Below are positions 1-8,649 of a DNA stretch of 41,262 nt, piece after piece. The DNA is from Pseudomonadota bacterium (GTDB lineage: Bacteria; Pseudomonadota; Alphaproteobacteria; Acetobacterales; Acetobacteraceae). Made by a program: the position numbers and the translations under genes. The notes beneath the pieces were generated by a model. That model made no database searches, had not been told where the DNA came from, and saw only the letters and a list, made by a program, of their open reading frames with translations. The stretch's first letter is position 1; every line of letters starts with the position of its first letter. The stretch covers positions 1-41,262 of the forward strand of contig JAKCCP010000407.1 of NCBI GenBank assembly GCA_021841985.1, given 5' to 3'.

Positions 1-1694
1 AATTCGCCATCACGCTCGCGGTCACCATCATCATCTCGGCGATGATCGCGCTGACCCTGGTGCCGATGCTGTGCAACCGCTTGCTGCGCCCGCGCCCGGC
101 CGCGGCACGGCCGGGGTTTTTCGTCAGGCTGCAGGATATCTATGACTTGATGCTGCGCCGTGTGCTCCGCCACCAGAACCTGACGCTGCTCCTCGCACTC
201 GCGACTCTGGCACTTACCTCTTTTCTCTACATCGTCATTCCCAAAGGTTTTTTTCCAATCCAGGACACCGGCATGATCGAGGGGCTCTCGCAAGCGCCGG
301 GCAGCATTTCCTTCGCGTCCATGGCGGAACATCAACAGGCGCTCGCCGACGCCCTCCTCAAGGATCGCGACGTCAAAAGCCTCGCCTCCTTCATTGGCAT
401 CGACGGCACCAACACGACCCTCAACCGCGGCCGCTTCCTGATTTCTCTGCGCTCGCCCGATCGGCGCCAGGCCAATGTCTCGACCATCATCCGCCGCCTG
501 CAACGCGAAACCGCCGATGTCGCCGGCATCAAGCTTTTCATGCAGCCGGTGCAGGATCTTACCATCGACACCGCGATCAGCGCGACGCAATACCAGTTCG
601 TACTGGAAAACCCCGATCCCGCGATGCTCGCCGCCTGGGTGCCGATCTTGCTCGCGCGGCTTCAGAAATCCCACGCGCTCGCCGATGTCACGAGCGATCT
701 CGAACGTGATGGCCGCGCCGTGGACATCGAGATTGACCGCGCCACCGCCGCGCGCTTCGGCGTGACACCGGCGACCATTGACAATGCGCTTTACGACAGT
801 TACGGCCAACGTATCGTCTCGACGATTTTTACCCAGTCGAACCAATATCGCGTCATCATGGAGGTGGCACCCAAGGCGCGGCAATCGCTCGCTGATCTTG
901 GCAAGATCTATCTCCCCTCATCGAATGCCACCTATGGCCAGGTGCCGCTTTCCGCCATCGCCACCATCAGTGAGCGGCCCGCACCGTTGCAAATCGACCA
1001 TCTGAGCCAGTTTCCCGCCGCTTTCATCTCTTTCAATCTGGCGCAAGGCGCTTCCCTTGGCGCCGCACTTTCCGATGTCCACGCGGCGATCGCCGGGATC
1101 GGCCTGCCGGCGAGTTTCATTTTGCGCTTCCAGGGTGCGCTGCTCGCCTTTCAGTCGGCGCTCGGCAATGAATTGCTGCTGCTGCTGGCCGCCGTGGTCA
1201 CCATGTATATCGTCCTCGGCGTGCTCTACGAGAGCTTCATCCATCCCATCACCATCCTCTCGACGCTGCCCTCGGCCGGCATCGGCGCGCTGCTCGCGCT
1301 GATGATCGCTGGCAAGGATCTTGATGTCATCGGCATCATTGGCATCGTATTGCTGATCGGCATCGTCAAGAAAAATGCCATCATGATGATCGACTTTGCC
1401 TTGCAGGCCGAACGCGAGGACGGGTTCGACCCCGAGGCCGCGATTCTGCGCGCGGCGCGGCTGCGGCTGCGCCCGATCCTGATGACGACGATGGCCGCGG
1501 TGCTCGGCGCGCTGCCCCTGATGTTCGCGCACGGCACCGGGGCGGAGTTGCGCCGCCCGCTCGGCCTCGCCATTGTCGGGGGACTTCTGGTGAGCCAGGT
1601 TCTGACCCTGTTCACGACGCCGGTGATCTATCTCTTCTTCGATCGCCTGGCGCGCCTCGCGCGGCCCGCCGCGGCGCCGGAAGCCGCGCCGTGA
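1..1694 (+). CDS. RND multidrug efflux permease, MdtB-like (5' end outside window)
   Basis: This is the C-terminal half (about 564 residues) of an inner-membrane RND proton/drug antiporter. The reading frame is open from base 3 with no start codon, so the gene begins before the window. The visible part starts in the last helices of the first membrane domain (ALTLVPMLCNRLL). It continues through the second periplasmic porter domain (FFPIQDTG, then YQFVLENPDP) and ends with the second membrane domain, including GIVKKNAIMMIDFAL and RLRPILMTTMAAVLGALPL, which are RND hallmarks. The stop overlaps the GTG start of a second RND permease by 4 bp (GTGA). A NodT-type outer-membrane factor follows, so this is a tandem-permease operon like mdtBC, in which two different permeases form one mixed trimer. 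The membrane-fusion adaptor is expected just upstream. The family is certain; the substrate is not knowable from sequence. Confidence 0.95.
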   Translation, partial: FAITLAVTIIISAMIALTLVPMLCNRLLRPRPAAARPGFFVRLQDIYDLMLRRVLRHQNLTLLLALATLALTSFLYIVIPKGFFPIQDTGMIEGLSQAPGSISFASMAEHQQALADALLKDRDVKSLASFIGIDGTNTTLNRGRFLISLRSPDRRQANVSTIIRRLQRETADVAGIKLFMQPVQDLTIDTAISATQYQFVLENPDPAMLAAWVPILLARLQKSHALADVTSDLERDGRAVDIEIDRATAARFGVTPATIDNALYDSYGQRIVSTIFTQSNQYRVIMEVAPKARQSLADLGKIYLPSSNATYGQVPLSAIATISERPAPLQIDHLSQFPAAFISFNLAQGASLGAALSDVHAAIAGIGLPASFILRFQGALLAFQSALGNELLLLLAAVVTMYIVLGVLYESFIHPITILSTLPSAGIGALLALMIAGKDLDVIGIIGIVLLIGIVKKNAIMMIDFALQAEREDGFDPEAAILRAARLRLRPILMTTMAAVLGALPLMFAHGTGAELRRPLGLAIVGGLLVSQVLTLFTTPVIYLFFDRLARLARPAAAPEAAP

Positions 1695-4600
1695 ATATCT
1701 CCGCGCCCTTTATCCGCCGCCCCGTGGCAACGACGCTGCTCACCCTCGCGATCGCGCTGGCCGGCGTGCTCGGCTATTATAAGCTCCCCGTCGCACCCCT
1801 CCCGCAGGTCGATTTTCCGGTGATCCTGGTGCAGGCAACACTGCCCGGCGCGAGCCCGATGACGGTTGCCAGCAATGTTGCCGCCCCGCTCGAAAAACAT
1901 CTCGGTCAAATCGCCGATCTCGACGAGATGACATCGCAGAGCTTCACCGGCACCAGCCGCATCGTGCTGCAATTCGGCCTCGATCGCAACATCGATGGCG
2001 CGGCGCGCGATGTCGAGGCGGAGATCAACGCCGCCCACGCCGATCTGCCGACGCAGCTGCGCCTCAACCCTGTCTATCACAAGATCAACCCGGCCGATGC
2101 GCCGATCATGGTCGTCGCGATGACCTCGAAATCGCGCCGGCCGGGGCAGATTTTCGATGCCGCGGCGAACATCATCCAGCAGCGCCTCTCACAGCTCACC
2201 GGCATCGGCGAGGTCGATGTCGCCGGCGCCGCGCTGCCCTCGGTGCGGGTCGAGCTTGATCCCGATCCGCTTGCCGAATACGGCATCGGCTTCGAGGACA
2301 TTCGTGCCGCCATCGCCTCGGCCAATGCCGACAGCCCGAAGGGCGCGATCGAGATCGGGCCGCGCCGCTATCAGCTCTACACCAATGACCAGGCGACGCG
2401 CGCCGCCGACTATCGCCCCCTCATCATCGCCTATCGCAACAACGCGCCGGTATTCCTCACCGATGTTGGCGAGGTTGACGACTCGGTCGAGGATCTGCGC
2501 AACGCGGCGCTTGCCAACGGCCAGCCCGCCGTGCTGGTGATCGTCTATCGCCAACCGGGGGCGAATATCATCGAGGCCGTCGATTCCGTGCGCGCCGCGT
2601 TGCCCGAACTACAGGCGGCGCTGCCGGCCGATATCGATGTCACCATCATCGCCGATCGCACGCCGACCATCCGCGCCTCGCTGCATGACACGCAGACGGC
2701 TCTTCTCATCGCCCTGGTCCTCGTCATCGGCGTGGTGTTCGTGTTCCTGCGCAATCCCCGCGCGGCCCTCATCCCGAGCGTGGTGGTGCCGGTCTCCATC
2801 ACCGGCACTTTCGGGGTGATGTATCTGCTCGGCTACAGTCTCGATAATCTCTCGCTGATGGCGCTCACGGTTGCGACTGGCTTCGTCGTCGATGATGCGA
2901 TCGTGGTTTTGGAAAACATCATGCGCCATGTCGAGGGCGGCATGGAGCGACGCGCCGCGGCACTGCTCGGGGCACGCGAGGTCGGTTTCACCGTGTTGTC
3001 CATCAGCCTCTCGCTGATCGCGGTGTTTTTGCCGATCCTGCTGATGGGCGGTCTGATCGGGCGGCTGTTTCGCGAATTCGCCGTCACCCTCTCGCTCGCC
3101 ATCATCGTCTCGCTCGTCATCTCGCTCACCGCGACGCCGATGATGTGCGCGATTTTCCTGCGCCGCCAGCACGGCGCGCCGGGCTGGCTCGGGCGGATCA
3201 TGGAGCGCGGATTCGAAAGCGCGCTCGGCTTTTACCGCCGCACGCTCGCCGTCGTGCTGCGCCATCCCGCGCTCACGCTCGCCGTACTGTTTTTCACCAT
3301 CGGCCTCAATTTCTATCTCTATAAAATCGTGCCCAAGGGGTTTTTCCCGCAGCAGGATACCGGGCGGATGATCGGCACGCTGGTCGGTGATCAGACCATC
3401 TCGTTTCAGGCGATGCGCGAGAAGATGGTACAGTTCATGACCATCGTGCGGGCCGATCCGGCGGTTGAGAACATCGCCGGCTTCACCGGCGGGCGGCAGA
3501 CCAATTCCGGGTTTTTTTTCGTGGCACTCAAGCCCCGCAGTGACCGGCATGCCTCGGCCGATCAGGTCATCGCGCGGCTGCGCGGCAAGCTGCGCGCGGT
3601 GGCAGGCGCGCAGCTCTATCTTCAGGTCGTGCAAGACATTCGCGCCGGCGGGCGGCAGAGCAACGCGCAATACCAGTTCACGCTGCAGGATATCAACCCG
3701 GCCGAACTCTATGACTGGACCAACCGGCTGACCGCCGCGCTACAAAATAATCCGGCGCTCGCCGATGTCAGCTCCGATCAGCAGCAGGCCGGCAGCGAGA
3801 CCTATCTCGTGACCGATCGGACGACGGCGGCGCGGCTGGCGCTGTTTCAGAGCACCATCGACCAGAATCTCTACGACGCTTTCGGCCAGCGCCAGGTCTC
3901 GACGATCTACAACGCACTCAACCAGTATCATGTGGTGATGGAAGTGGCGCCGCGCTTCTGGCAGGATCGCTCGGTGCTGCCGAAAATCTATATCAGCACG
4001 GTCGGCGCCTTTCCCAACGGCACCGCGCTCACCAACGCGGTGATCGGCACCGTCACGACGCTGCATGGCCGCATCGCCAACTCGCCGCTCTTTGTCGCCG
4101 GATCGCGCTTCGATGCACTTCTCGGCGCCCAGGACGCGGCTGCGGCGATCGCCAGCAACGCCGCGCGCAACAGCCTGAATAACGCCATCGCCAATACCGG
4201 CGGCCACGCCGGCTCGACCGGCGCCGCGGTCAGCACCGTGCGCGAGACCATGGTGCCGCTCGCCGCGATCGCCAAGATGGTCCCCGGCACCACGCCGGTC
4301 GTGGTGAACCATCAGGGCCAGTTCGTCGCCACCACGATTTCCTTCAATGTTCCACTGGGCCGGTCGCTGGGCGGCGCGGTACGGGCGATCGATGAGACGC
4401 TGCGCAGGCTCGGCGCGCCGAGCACGATCCATGGCGGTTTCGCCGGCACCGCGCGCATCTTTCAGCAATCGCTGGCCTCCGAGCCCATCCTCATTCTCGC
4501 CGCCCTCGGCGCCGTCTATATCGTGCTCGGCATCCTCTATGAAAGCTACATCCACCCGCTCACGATCATCTCGACCCTGCCCTCGGCCGGGGTCGGCGCC

Positions 4601-5014
4601 ATTCTCGCCCTGATGCTCACGGGCCAGCAATTCACCATCATCGCGTTGATCGGGGTGATCTTGCTCATCGGGATCGTCAAGAAAAACGCCATCATGATGA
4701 TCGACTTCGCGCTCGATGCCGAGCGCACGCGCGGGCTCGATCCGCGCGCCGCGATCGCCGAGGCCTGCGCGCTCCGCTTCCGGCCGATCATGATGACGAC
4801 CTTCGCCGCCATTCTCGGCGCGCTGCCGCTGGCGATCGGCGGCGGCGATGGCTCGGAATTGCGCCAGCCCCTCGGCATCTCGATCATCGGCGGGCTTCTC
4901 GTCAGTCAGGCGCTGACACTTTATACCACCCCCGTCGTTTATCTCGCGCTCGATCGGCTGCGGCTGCGCTTCCGCCGTGCTCAGGGCGGCGCTGCGGCGA
5001 GGCCTGTGCCGTGA
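1691..5014 (+). CDS. RND multidrug efflux permease, MdtC-like, with an extra periplasmic insert
   Basis: A complete RND inner-membrane permease of 1107 residues. It starts with GTG (MNISAPFIRRPVATTLLTLA), the usual RND N-terminus with the first helix. Conserved parts include FVVDDAIVVLENIMRH in helix 4, which holds the paired aspartates of the proton relay, LPSAGVGAILALML, and GIVKKNAIMMIDFAL near the C-terminus. It is some 80 residues longer than MdtC-type proteins. The extra stretch is at about residues 767-850, in the second porter/docking region. It is rich in Ala, Asn, Gly and Thr and lies between an LPKIYI segment and MVPLAAIA. The neighbouring permease runs directly across this point (LPKIYLPSSNATYGQVPLSAIA). 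The gene overlaps both neighbours by 4 bp, indicating tight translational coupling. It probably forms a heterotrimer with the upstream permease; the substrate is unknown. Confidence 0.95.
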   Translation: MNISAPFIRRPVATTLLTLAIALAGVLGYYKLPVAPLPQVDFPVILVQATLPGASPMTVASNVAAPLEKHLGQIADLDEMTSQSFTGTSRIVLQFGLDRNIDGAARDVEAEINAAHADLPTQLRLNPVYHKINPADAPIMVVAMTSKSRRPGQIFDAAANIIQQRLSQLTGIGEVDVAGAALPSVRVELDPDPLAEYGIGFEDIRAAIASANADSPKGAIEIGPRRYQLYTNDQATRAADYRPLIIAYRNNAPVFLTDVGEVDDSVEDLRNAALANGQPAVLVIVYRQPGANIIEAVDSVRAALPELQAALPADIDVTIIADRTPTIRASLHDTQTALLIALVLVIGVVFVFLRNPRAALIPSVVVPVSITGTFGVMYLLGYSLDNLSLMALTVATGFVVDDAIVVLENIMRHVEGGMERRAAALLGAREVGFTVLSISLSLIAVFLPILLMGGLIGRLFREFAVTLSLAIIVSLVISLTATPMMCAIFLRRQHGAPGWLGRIMERGFESALGFYRRTLAVVLRHPALTLAVLFFTIGLNFYLYKIVPKGFFPQQDTGRMIGTLVGDQTISFQAMREKMVQFMTIVRADPAVENIAGFTGGRQTNSGFFFVALKPRSDRHASADQVIARLRGKLRAVAGAQLYLQVVQDIRAGGRQSNAQYQFTLQDINPAELYDWTNRLTAALQNNPALADVSSDQQQAGSETYLVTDRTTAARLALFQSTIDQNLYDAFGQRQVSTIYNALNQYHVVMEVAPRFWQDRSVLPKIYISTVGAFPNGTALTNAVIGTVTTLHGRIANSPLFVAGSRFDALLGAQDAAAAIASNAARNSLNNAIANTGGHAGSTGAAVSTVRETMVPLAAIAKMVPGTTPVVVNHQGQFVATTISFNVPLGRSLGGAVRAIDETLRRLGAPSTIHGGFAGTARIFQQSLASEPILILAALGAVYIVLGILYESYIHPLTIISTLPSAGVGAILALMLTGQQFTIIALIGVILLIGIVKKNAIMMIDFALDAERTRGLDPRAAIAEACALRFRPIMMTTFAAILGALPLAIGGGDGSELRQPLGISIIGGLLVSQALTLYTTPVVYLALDRLRLRFRRAQGGAAARPVP

Positions 5015-6495
5015 ACCGTGGCGCTGTCCTCGCCATGGCTTTGCTGCTCGCGGGCTGCATGGTCGGTCCCAATTACCGCCGCCCGCCCGCGCCGGTTGCG
5101 GTCTCCTACAAGGAGCTTGCGGGTTGGCAGCCAGCCACCCCAGAGGATGGCTTTGATCGTGGCGCGTGGTGGTCGATCTACCACGACCCATTACTTGATC
5201 ATCTCGAACGCCAGATCGATATCTCCAATTACACGCTGCAACAAGCGGAGGCCAATTACCGCAACGCCCAGGCCATCGTGCAGGAGGCGACGGCGGCGCT
5301 GTTTCCGGTCTTCGCCGGGGTCGGCAGCGCCCAGCGCACCGGCATCGGCGCCACCAGCAACGGCATCGTCTCCTCGGGCAATAACGTCGCGGTGAGCGGG
5401 GCGCGCGGCTTCACCGGCAATCAATACACGCTGCAAGGCACTGGCAGTTGGGATCTCGATGTCTGGGGCGAGATCCGCCGCCAGATCGAAAGCGATGTCG
5501 CGCTCGCGCAATACAGCGCCGCCGAGATCGCCAATGCCCGGCTCTCGGCGCAGGCGGCGCTCGCGACCGCCTATTTCAACCTCCGCGCCTCCGATTCTCT
5601 CACCACGCTGCTCAGCAACACCGTCAAGCAATACACCGATGCGCTGCGCGTCGTCGAAAACGAATACCATGCCGGCTATGTCGCGCGCGGTGACGTGCTC
5701 ACCGCGCAGACCGAGTTGCAGACCACCCAGGCGCAGCTCACCAATGTCGGGGTGGCGCGCGCGCAATACGAGCACGCGATCGCGGTGCTGATCGGCAAGC
5801 CCCCCGCCGAGCTCAGCATCGGCCCGAGCGCGCTGCCCGACGCCGTGCCGGTGATGCCGCCCTCGGTGCCGTCCACGCTGCTCCAGCGCCGCCCCGATAT
5901 TGCCGCCGCCGAACGTGAAATGCAGGCGGAGAACGCGCTGATCGGGGTTGCCATCGCGGCCTTTTATCCGCAAGTCAACCTCACCAGCTTCTTCGGCTAT
6001 ACCAGCCCCACTCTCGACAATTTGTTGCAGTCCACCAACCGCATCTGGGCGCTCGGCGGCGCCTTCAACGCACCGATTTTCGAGGGCGGCGCGCAGATCG
6101 CCGCAGTCAAGGCGGCGCGCGCCGAATATGACGGCGCGGTTGCCAACTACCGCGAGACCGTGCTCAGCGCTTTCCAGCAGGTCGAGGACGAACTGGCGGC
6201 GCTGCGCATCCTCGCCGAAGAGAAGATACAGCAGGACATCGCGGTCAAGTCGGCGAAAGAAAACGTCGCCTTCGCCTTCAACGAATACAAGGCGGGAACG
6301 ACGATCTATACCACCGTGCTGACCGACCAGGAACTCGAACTGAGCGATGAGGTCACCGATGTCACCATCCAGCAGAACCGCATGCTCGCCTCGGTGGCCC
6401 TCGTCGAGGCGCTCGGCGGCGGCTGGTCGAGCGATGAACTGCCGCGCGGCAATTCACTCGAAACGGTGAGCTTCGCGCCCGGCATCCACCCCTGA
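5011..6495 (+). CDS. NodT-family outer-membrane efflux lipoprotein
   Basis: An outer-membrane channel protein of 494 residues, the TolC-like exit duct for the RND pump encoded just upstream. It begins MNRGAVLAMALLLAGCMVGPNYRRP. The lipobox LAGC puts the acylated cysteine at residue 16, and the VGPNYxxP stretch after it is typical of NodT/OprM lipoproteins. Two OEP repeats follow: one with long helical runs (NYTLQQAEANYRNAQ, AQAALATAYFNLRA), and a second with LLQRRPDIAAAEREM and FEGGAQIAAVKAARAEYDGA. The GTG start lies inside the stop of the permease gene (GTGA overlap), marking the third gene of one transcript. The stop is 8 bp from the convergent gapR gene, leaving almost no room for a conventional terminator. 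Length and motifs are standard for the family. Confidence 0.95.
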   Translation: MNRGAVLAMALLLAGCMVGPNYRRPPAPVAVSYKELAGWQPATPEDGFDRGAWWSIYHDPLLDHLERQIDISNYTLQQAEANYRNAQAIVQEATAALFPVFAGVGSAQRTGIGATSNGIVSSGNNVAVSGARGFTGNQYTLQGTGSWDLDVWGEIRRQIESDVALAQYSAAEIANARLSAQAALATAYFNLRASDSLTTLLSNTVKQYTDALRVVENEYHAGYVARGDVLTAQTELQTTQAQLTNVGVARAQYEHAIAVLIGKPPAELSIGPSALPDAVPVMPPSVPSTLLQRRPDIAAAEREMQAENALIGVAIAAFYPQVNLTSFFGYTSPTLDNLLQSTNRIWALGGAFNAPIFEGGAQIAAVKAARAEYDGAVANYRETVLSAFQQVEDELAALRILAEEKIQQDIAVKSAKENVAFAFNEYKAGTTIYTTVLTDQELELSDEVTDVTIQQNRMLASVALVEALGGGWSSDELPRGNSLETVSFAPGIHP

Positions 6496-6503
6496 ACGCG
6501 GCG

Positions 6504-6767
6504 CTACATCCCGAGCGCGCGACGATAGAGATCGAGCAGCGTCTCCTGCTCCTCGACCTCGGCGGGCTGGGAGCGGCGCAGGCGGATCAACTGGCGCAGC
6601 ACCTTGACATCGAACCCGGCCGATTTGGCCTCGGCGTAAACGTCGCGGATGTCATCGGTGAGGGCCTTTTTTTCCTCCTCCAGCCGTTCGATGCGCTCGA
6701 CCAGGCTGCGCAGCCGATCCGCGGCGATGCCGCCGGTTTCCTGCTTGGTCGGGCTATCCAGGGCCAT
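6504..6767 (-). CDS. gapR: GapR-like nucleoid-associated DNA-binding protein (DUF2312)
   Basis: A small protein of 87 residues of the DUF2312/GapR family. In Caulobacter, GapR binds overtwisted AT-rich DNA and helps topoisomerases ahead of forks and polymerases. The sequence has the family pattern: AADRLRSLVERIERLEEEK as a first long helix and coiled coil, then EAKSAGFDVKVLRQLIRLRR, then the acidic EEQETLLDLYRRALG tail. The frame stays open further upstream, but the ATG at 6767 gives the normal family length and has a purine-rich GAGAGGGAG ribosome site before it. It is followed 61 bp away by a DUF1244 gene on the same strand, which would be transcribed first. Nothing in the key region appears missing. 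Confidence 0.92.
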   Translation of the reverse strand: MALDSPTKQETGGIAADRLRSLVERIERLEEEKKALTDDIRDVYAEAKSAGFDVKVLRQLIRLRRSQPAEVEEQETLLDLYRRALGM

Positions 6768-6828
6768 CCGCGCGCTCCCTCTCGCAAAGCCTTGAGGCCG
6801 CCCCGGATAGCGATGCGGCGCCGGGCGG

Positions 6829-7140
6829 TCAATGACCGGGATGGGATTTCGCCAGCGCCGCCTGCTGCGCCGGGCTCGCCGGCTTCTGGTATTTCGCCTG
6901 CCATTCCTTGTAGGGCATGCCATAGACGATCTCGCGCGCCTGCGGATCGCTGAGGCTCACGCCGCGCTCCGCCGCCGCCTCGCGATACCAGCGCGAGAGG
7001 CAGTTGCGGCAGAAGCCGGCGAGGTTCATCAGGTCGATATTCTGCACGTCGCTACGCTCACGGAGATGTGCGACGAGGCGCCGGAACGCGGCGGCTTCCA
7101 GTTCGATACGCAAGGTTTCCTCTGATGTCGCTGCTGTCAT
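6829..7140 (-). CDS. DUF1244 family protein
   Basis: A conserved small protein of 103 residues matching the DUF1244 family, common in Alpha- and Gammaproteobacteria and of unknown biochemical role. The signature is a histidine- and cysteine-containing core: LMNLAGFCRNCLSRWYREAA, followed by SDPQAREIVYGMPYKEWQ. The pair of cysteines in FCRNC could bind metal, but that is inference. The chosen ATG at 7140 has GAGGGAGATC just upstream and gives the family length; a start nine codons earlier would add a basic stretch with no family support. It sits upstream of gapR on the same strand (61 bp gap) and is divergent from the glycerate kinase gene. Confidence 0.88.
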   Translation of the reverse strand: MTAATSEETLRIELEAAAFRRLVAHLRERSDVQNIDLMNLAGFCRNCLSRWYREAAAERGVSLSDPQAREIVYGMPYKEWQAKYQKPASPAQQAALAKSHPGH

Positions 7141-7166
7141 GGCTGATCTCCCTCGACGATCTCGCA

Positions 7167-7195
7167 TGGGACGCTAACTTGGGACACTAACATGG
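7167..7195. repeat. Two-copy 13-bp tandem repeat in a divergent gap
   Basis: TGGGACGCTAACT (7167-7179) is followed directly by TGGGACACTAACA (7180-7192), 11 of 13 bases identical, with TGG starting a third unit. It lies in the 107-bp gap between the divergent DUF1244 and glycerate kinase genes, where promoters for both should be. The rest of the gap holds a small CGCCA/TGGCG dyad and the GGAGGAG ribosome site of the kinase gene. It is one of several such arrays in the window. Confidence 0.7.
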
Positions 7196-7247
7196 CGCGG
7201 CCAGCGCGCTTTCGCCATACTGGCGGCACCTGGGAGGAGAGGCCATC

Positions 7248-8585
7248 ATGCAGGGCGATGACGCGCAACCGACGGCGATGGATTGGTGCTCGCCTGATGC
7301 GACGCTGCGGGATCGCGCGGCGCGGGCGGGTTTGCGGGCGATTTTCGCCGCCGCGGTGGCGAGCGCCGATCCCCGCCGCATCCTGCCCACGCACCTGCCC
7401 GCCCTCCCCCTCGGGCGGGTCGTGGTCGTGGGCGCCGGCAAATCCGCCGCCCTGATGGCCGCCACGGTCGAAGCGGCATGGCCCGAGGCGCCGCTCTCGG
7501 GCCTGGTCGTGACACGCTACGGCCATGCCGTCCCGACGCGGCGGATCGCAGTGGTCGAAGCCTCCCACCCGGTGCCCGATGCCGCCGGCGAGCAGGCGGC
7601 GCGGCGCATTCTCGCGGCCGTGCGCGGCTTGTCGGCGGATGATCTGGTGCTGGCGCTGATTTCGGGCGGCGGCTCGGCGCTGCTCTCGCTGCCCGCGCCA
7701 GGGATCACGCTCGCCGATAAACAGGCGGTGAACCGCGCGCTGTTGCATTCGGGGGCGACGATCGGGGAGATGAACACGGTGCGCAAGCATCTCTCGGCGA
7801 TCAAGGGCGGCCGGCTCGCCGCCGCCTGCGCCCCGGCGCGCCTCGTGACGCTGGCCATCAGCGACGTGCCGGGCGACGATCCGGCGGTGATCGCCTCGGG
7901 CCCGACCGTACCCGATCCCTCGACCTTCGCCGAGGCCAGCGCCATCCTCGCGCGCCACGGCATCACCCCGCCGCCCGCCGTCGCCCAGCGCCTGGCCGCG
8001 GCGCGGGACGAAACACCCAAGCCGGGCAGCCTGCCGCATGCCGAATTCCGCCTCATCGCGACCCCGGCCATGGCGCTCCAAGCGGCGGCCGAGCGGGCGC
8101 GCGCGATGGCGATCACGCCGCTCATCCTCGGCGATGCGCTGGAGGGCGAAAGCCGCGTGCTCGGCACCGTGCTCGCCGGCATCGCCCGCAGCGTGCGCCG
8201 CCACGGCCAGCCCCTGGCGCCTCCCGCCGTGCTGCTCTCGGGTGGCGAGACGACGGTGACGATTGGCCCCGAAACGGGCGCTCCGGGGCGCGGCGGGCGC
8301 AACACCGAATGTCTGCTCGGCCTGGCCCTTGCCCTCGACGGCGACCCCGCGATCTGGGCGATCGCCGGTGATAGCGATGGCATCGATGGCACCGAAGAGG
8401 CCGCCGGCGCGCTGGTCACCCCCACGACGCTCGCGCGTGCCCGCGCCCTGGGGCTCGATCCGCGCGCCCTGCTCGCCCGCCACGACAGCTACCGCCTGTT
8501 CGCGGCGCTGGAGGATCTGGTGATCACCGGCCCGACCCTCACCAATGTCAACGATATCCGCGCGGTCTTGATCGTCGCCGCATGA
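7248..8585 (+). CDS. Glycerate 2-kinase (GckA/TtuD type, DUF4147 + MOFRL)
   Basis: A cytoplasmic kinase of 445 residues that phosphorylates D-glycerate to 2-phosphoglycerate. Older databases call the family 'hydroxypyruvate reductase TtuD'. The N-terminal DUF4147 domain shows VVVVGAGKSAALMA, LISGGGSALLSLP and the turn ISDVPGDDPAVIASGPTVPD. The C-terminal MOFRL domain shows LLSGGETTVT, GRGGRNTECLLGLAL and AIAGDSDGIDGTEEAAGA. All are intact and the length is normal. The ATG has a strong GGAGGAG ribosome site. A pyruvate kinase gene follows 64 bp later, the same order as ttuD-ttuE in tartrate operons. Together with enolase the pair would turn glycerate into pyruvate. No dehydrogenase or uptake gene for tartrate or glycolate is adjacent, so the upstream source of glycerate is open. 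Confidence 0.92.
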   Translation: MQGDDAQPTAMDWCSPDATLRDRAARAGLRAIFAAAVASADPRRILPTHLPALPLGRVVVVGAGKSAALMAATVEAAWPEAPLSGLVVTRYGHAVPTRRIAVVEASHPVPDAAGEQAARRILAAVRGLSADDLVLALISGGGSALLSLPAPGITLADKQAVNRALLHSGATIGEMNTVRKHLSAIKGGRLAAACAPARLVTLAISDVPGDDPAVIASGPTVPDPSTFAEASAILARHGITPPPAVAQRLAAARDETPKPGSLPHAEFRLIATPAMALQAAAERARAMAITPLILGDALEGESRVLGTVLAGIARSVRRHGQPLAPPAVLLSGGETTVTIGPETGAPGRGGRNTECLLGLALALDGDPAIWAIAGDSDGIDGTEEAAGALVTPTTLARARALGLDPRALLARHDSYRLFAALEDLVITGPTLTNVNDIRAVLIVAA

Positions 8586-8594
8586 TCCCCCCGA

Positions 8595-8648
8595 ACAAAA
8601 GCAAAGCTCTCTACAAAAGCAAAGCCCTCTACAAAAGCAAAGCCCTCT
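8595..8648 (+). repeat. Three-copy 18-bp tandem repeat abutting the pyruvate kinase start
   Basis: Three contiguous 18-bp units fill the gap before the pyruvate kinase gene: ACAAAAGCAAAGCTCTCT (8595-8612), then two identical units ACAAAAGCAAAGCCCTCT (8613-8630 and 8631-8648). A single C separates the last unit from the ATG at 8650. The array is A-rich in a GC-rich genome and no GGAG-type ribosome site is present, so the repeat itself is the translation initiation region. Confidence 0.9.
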
Positions 8649-8649
8649 C

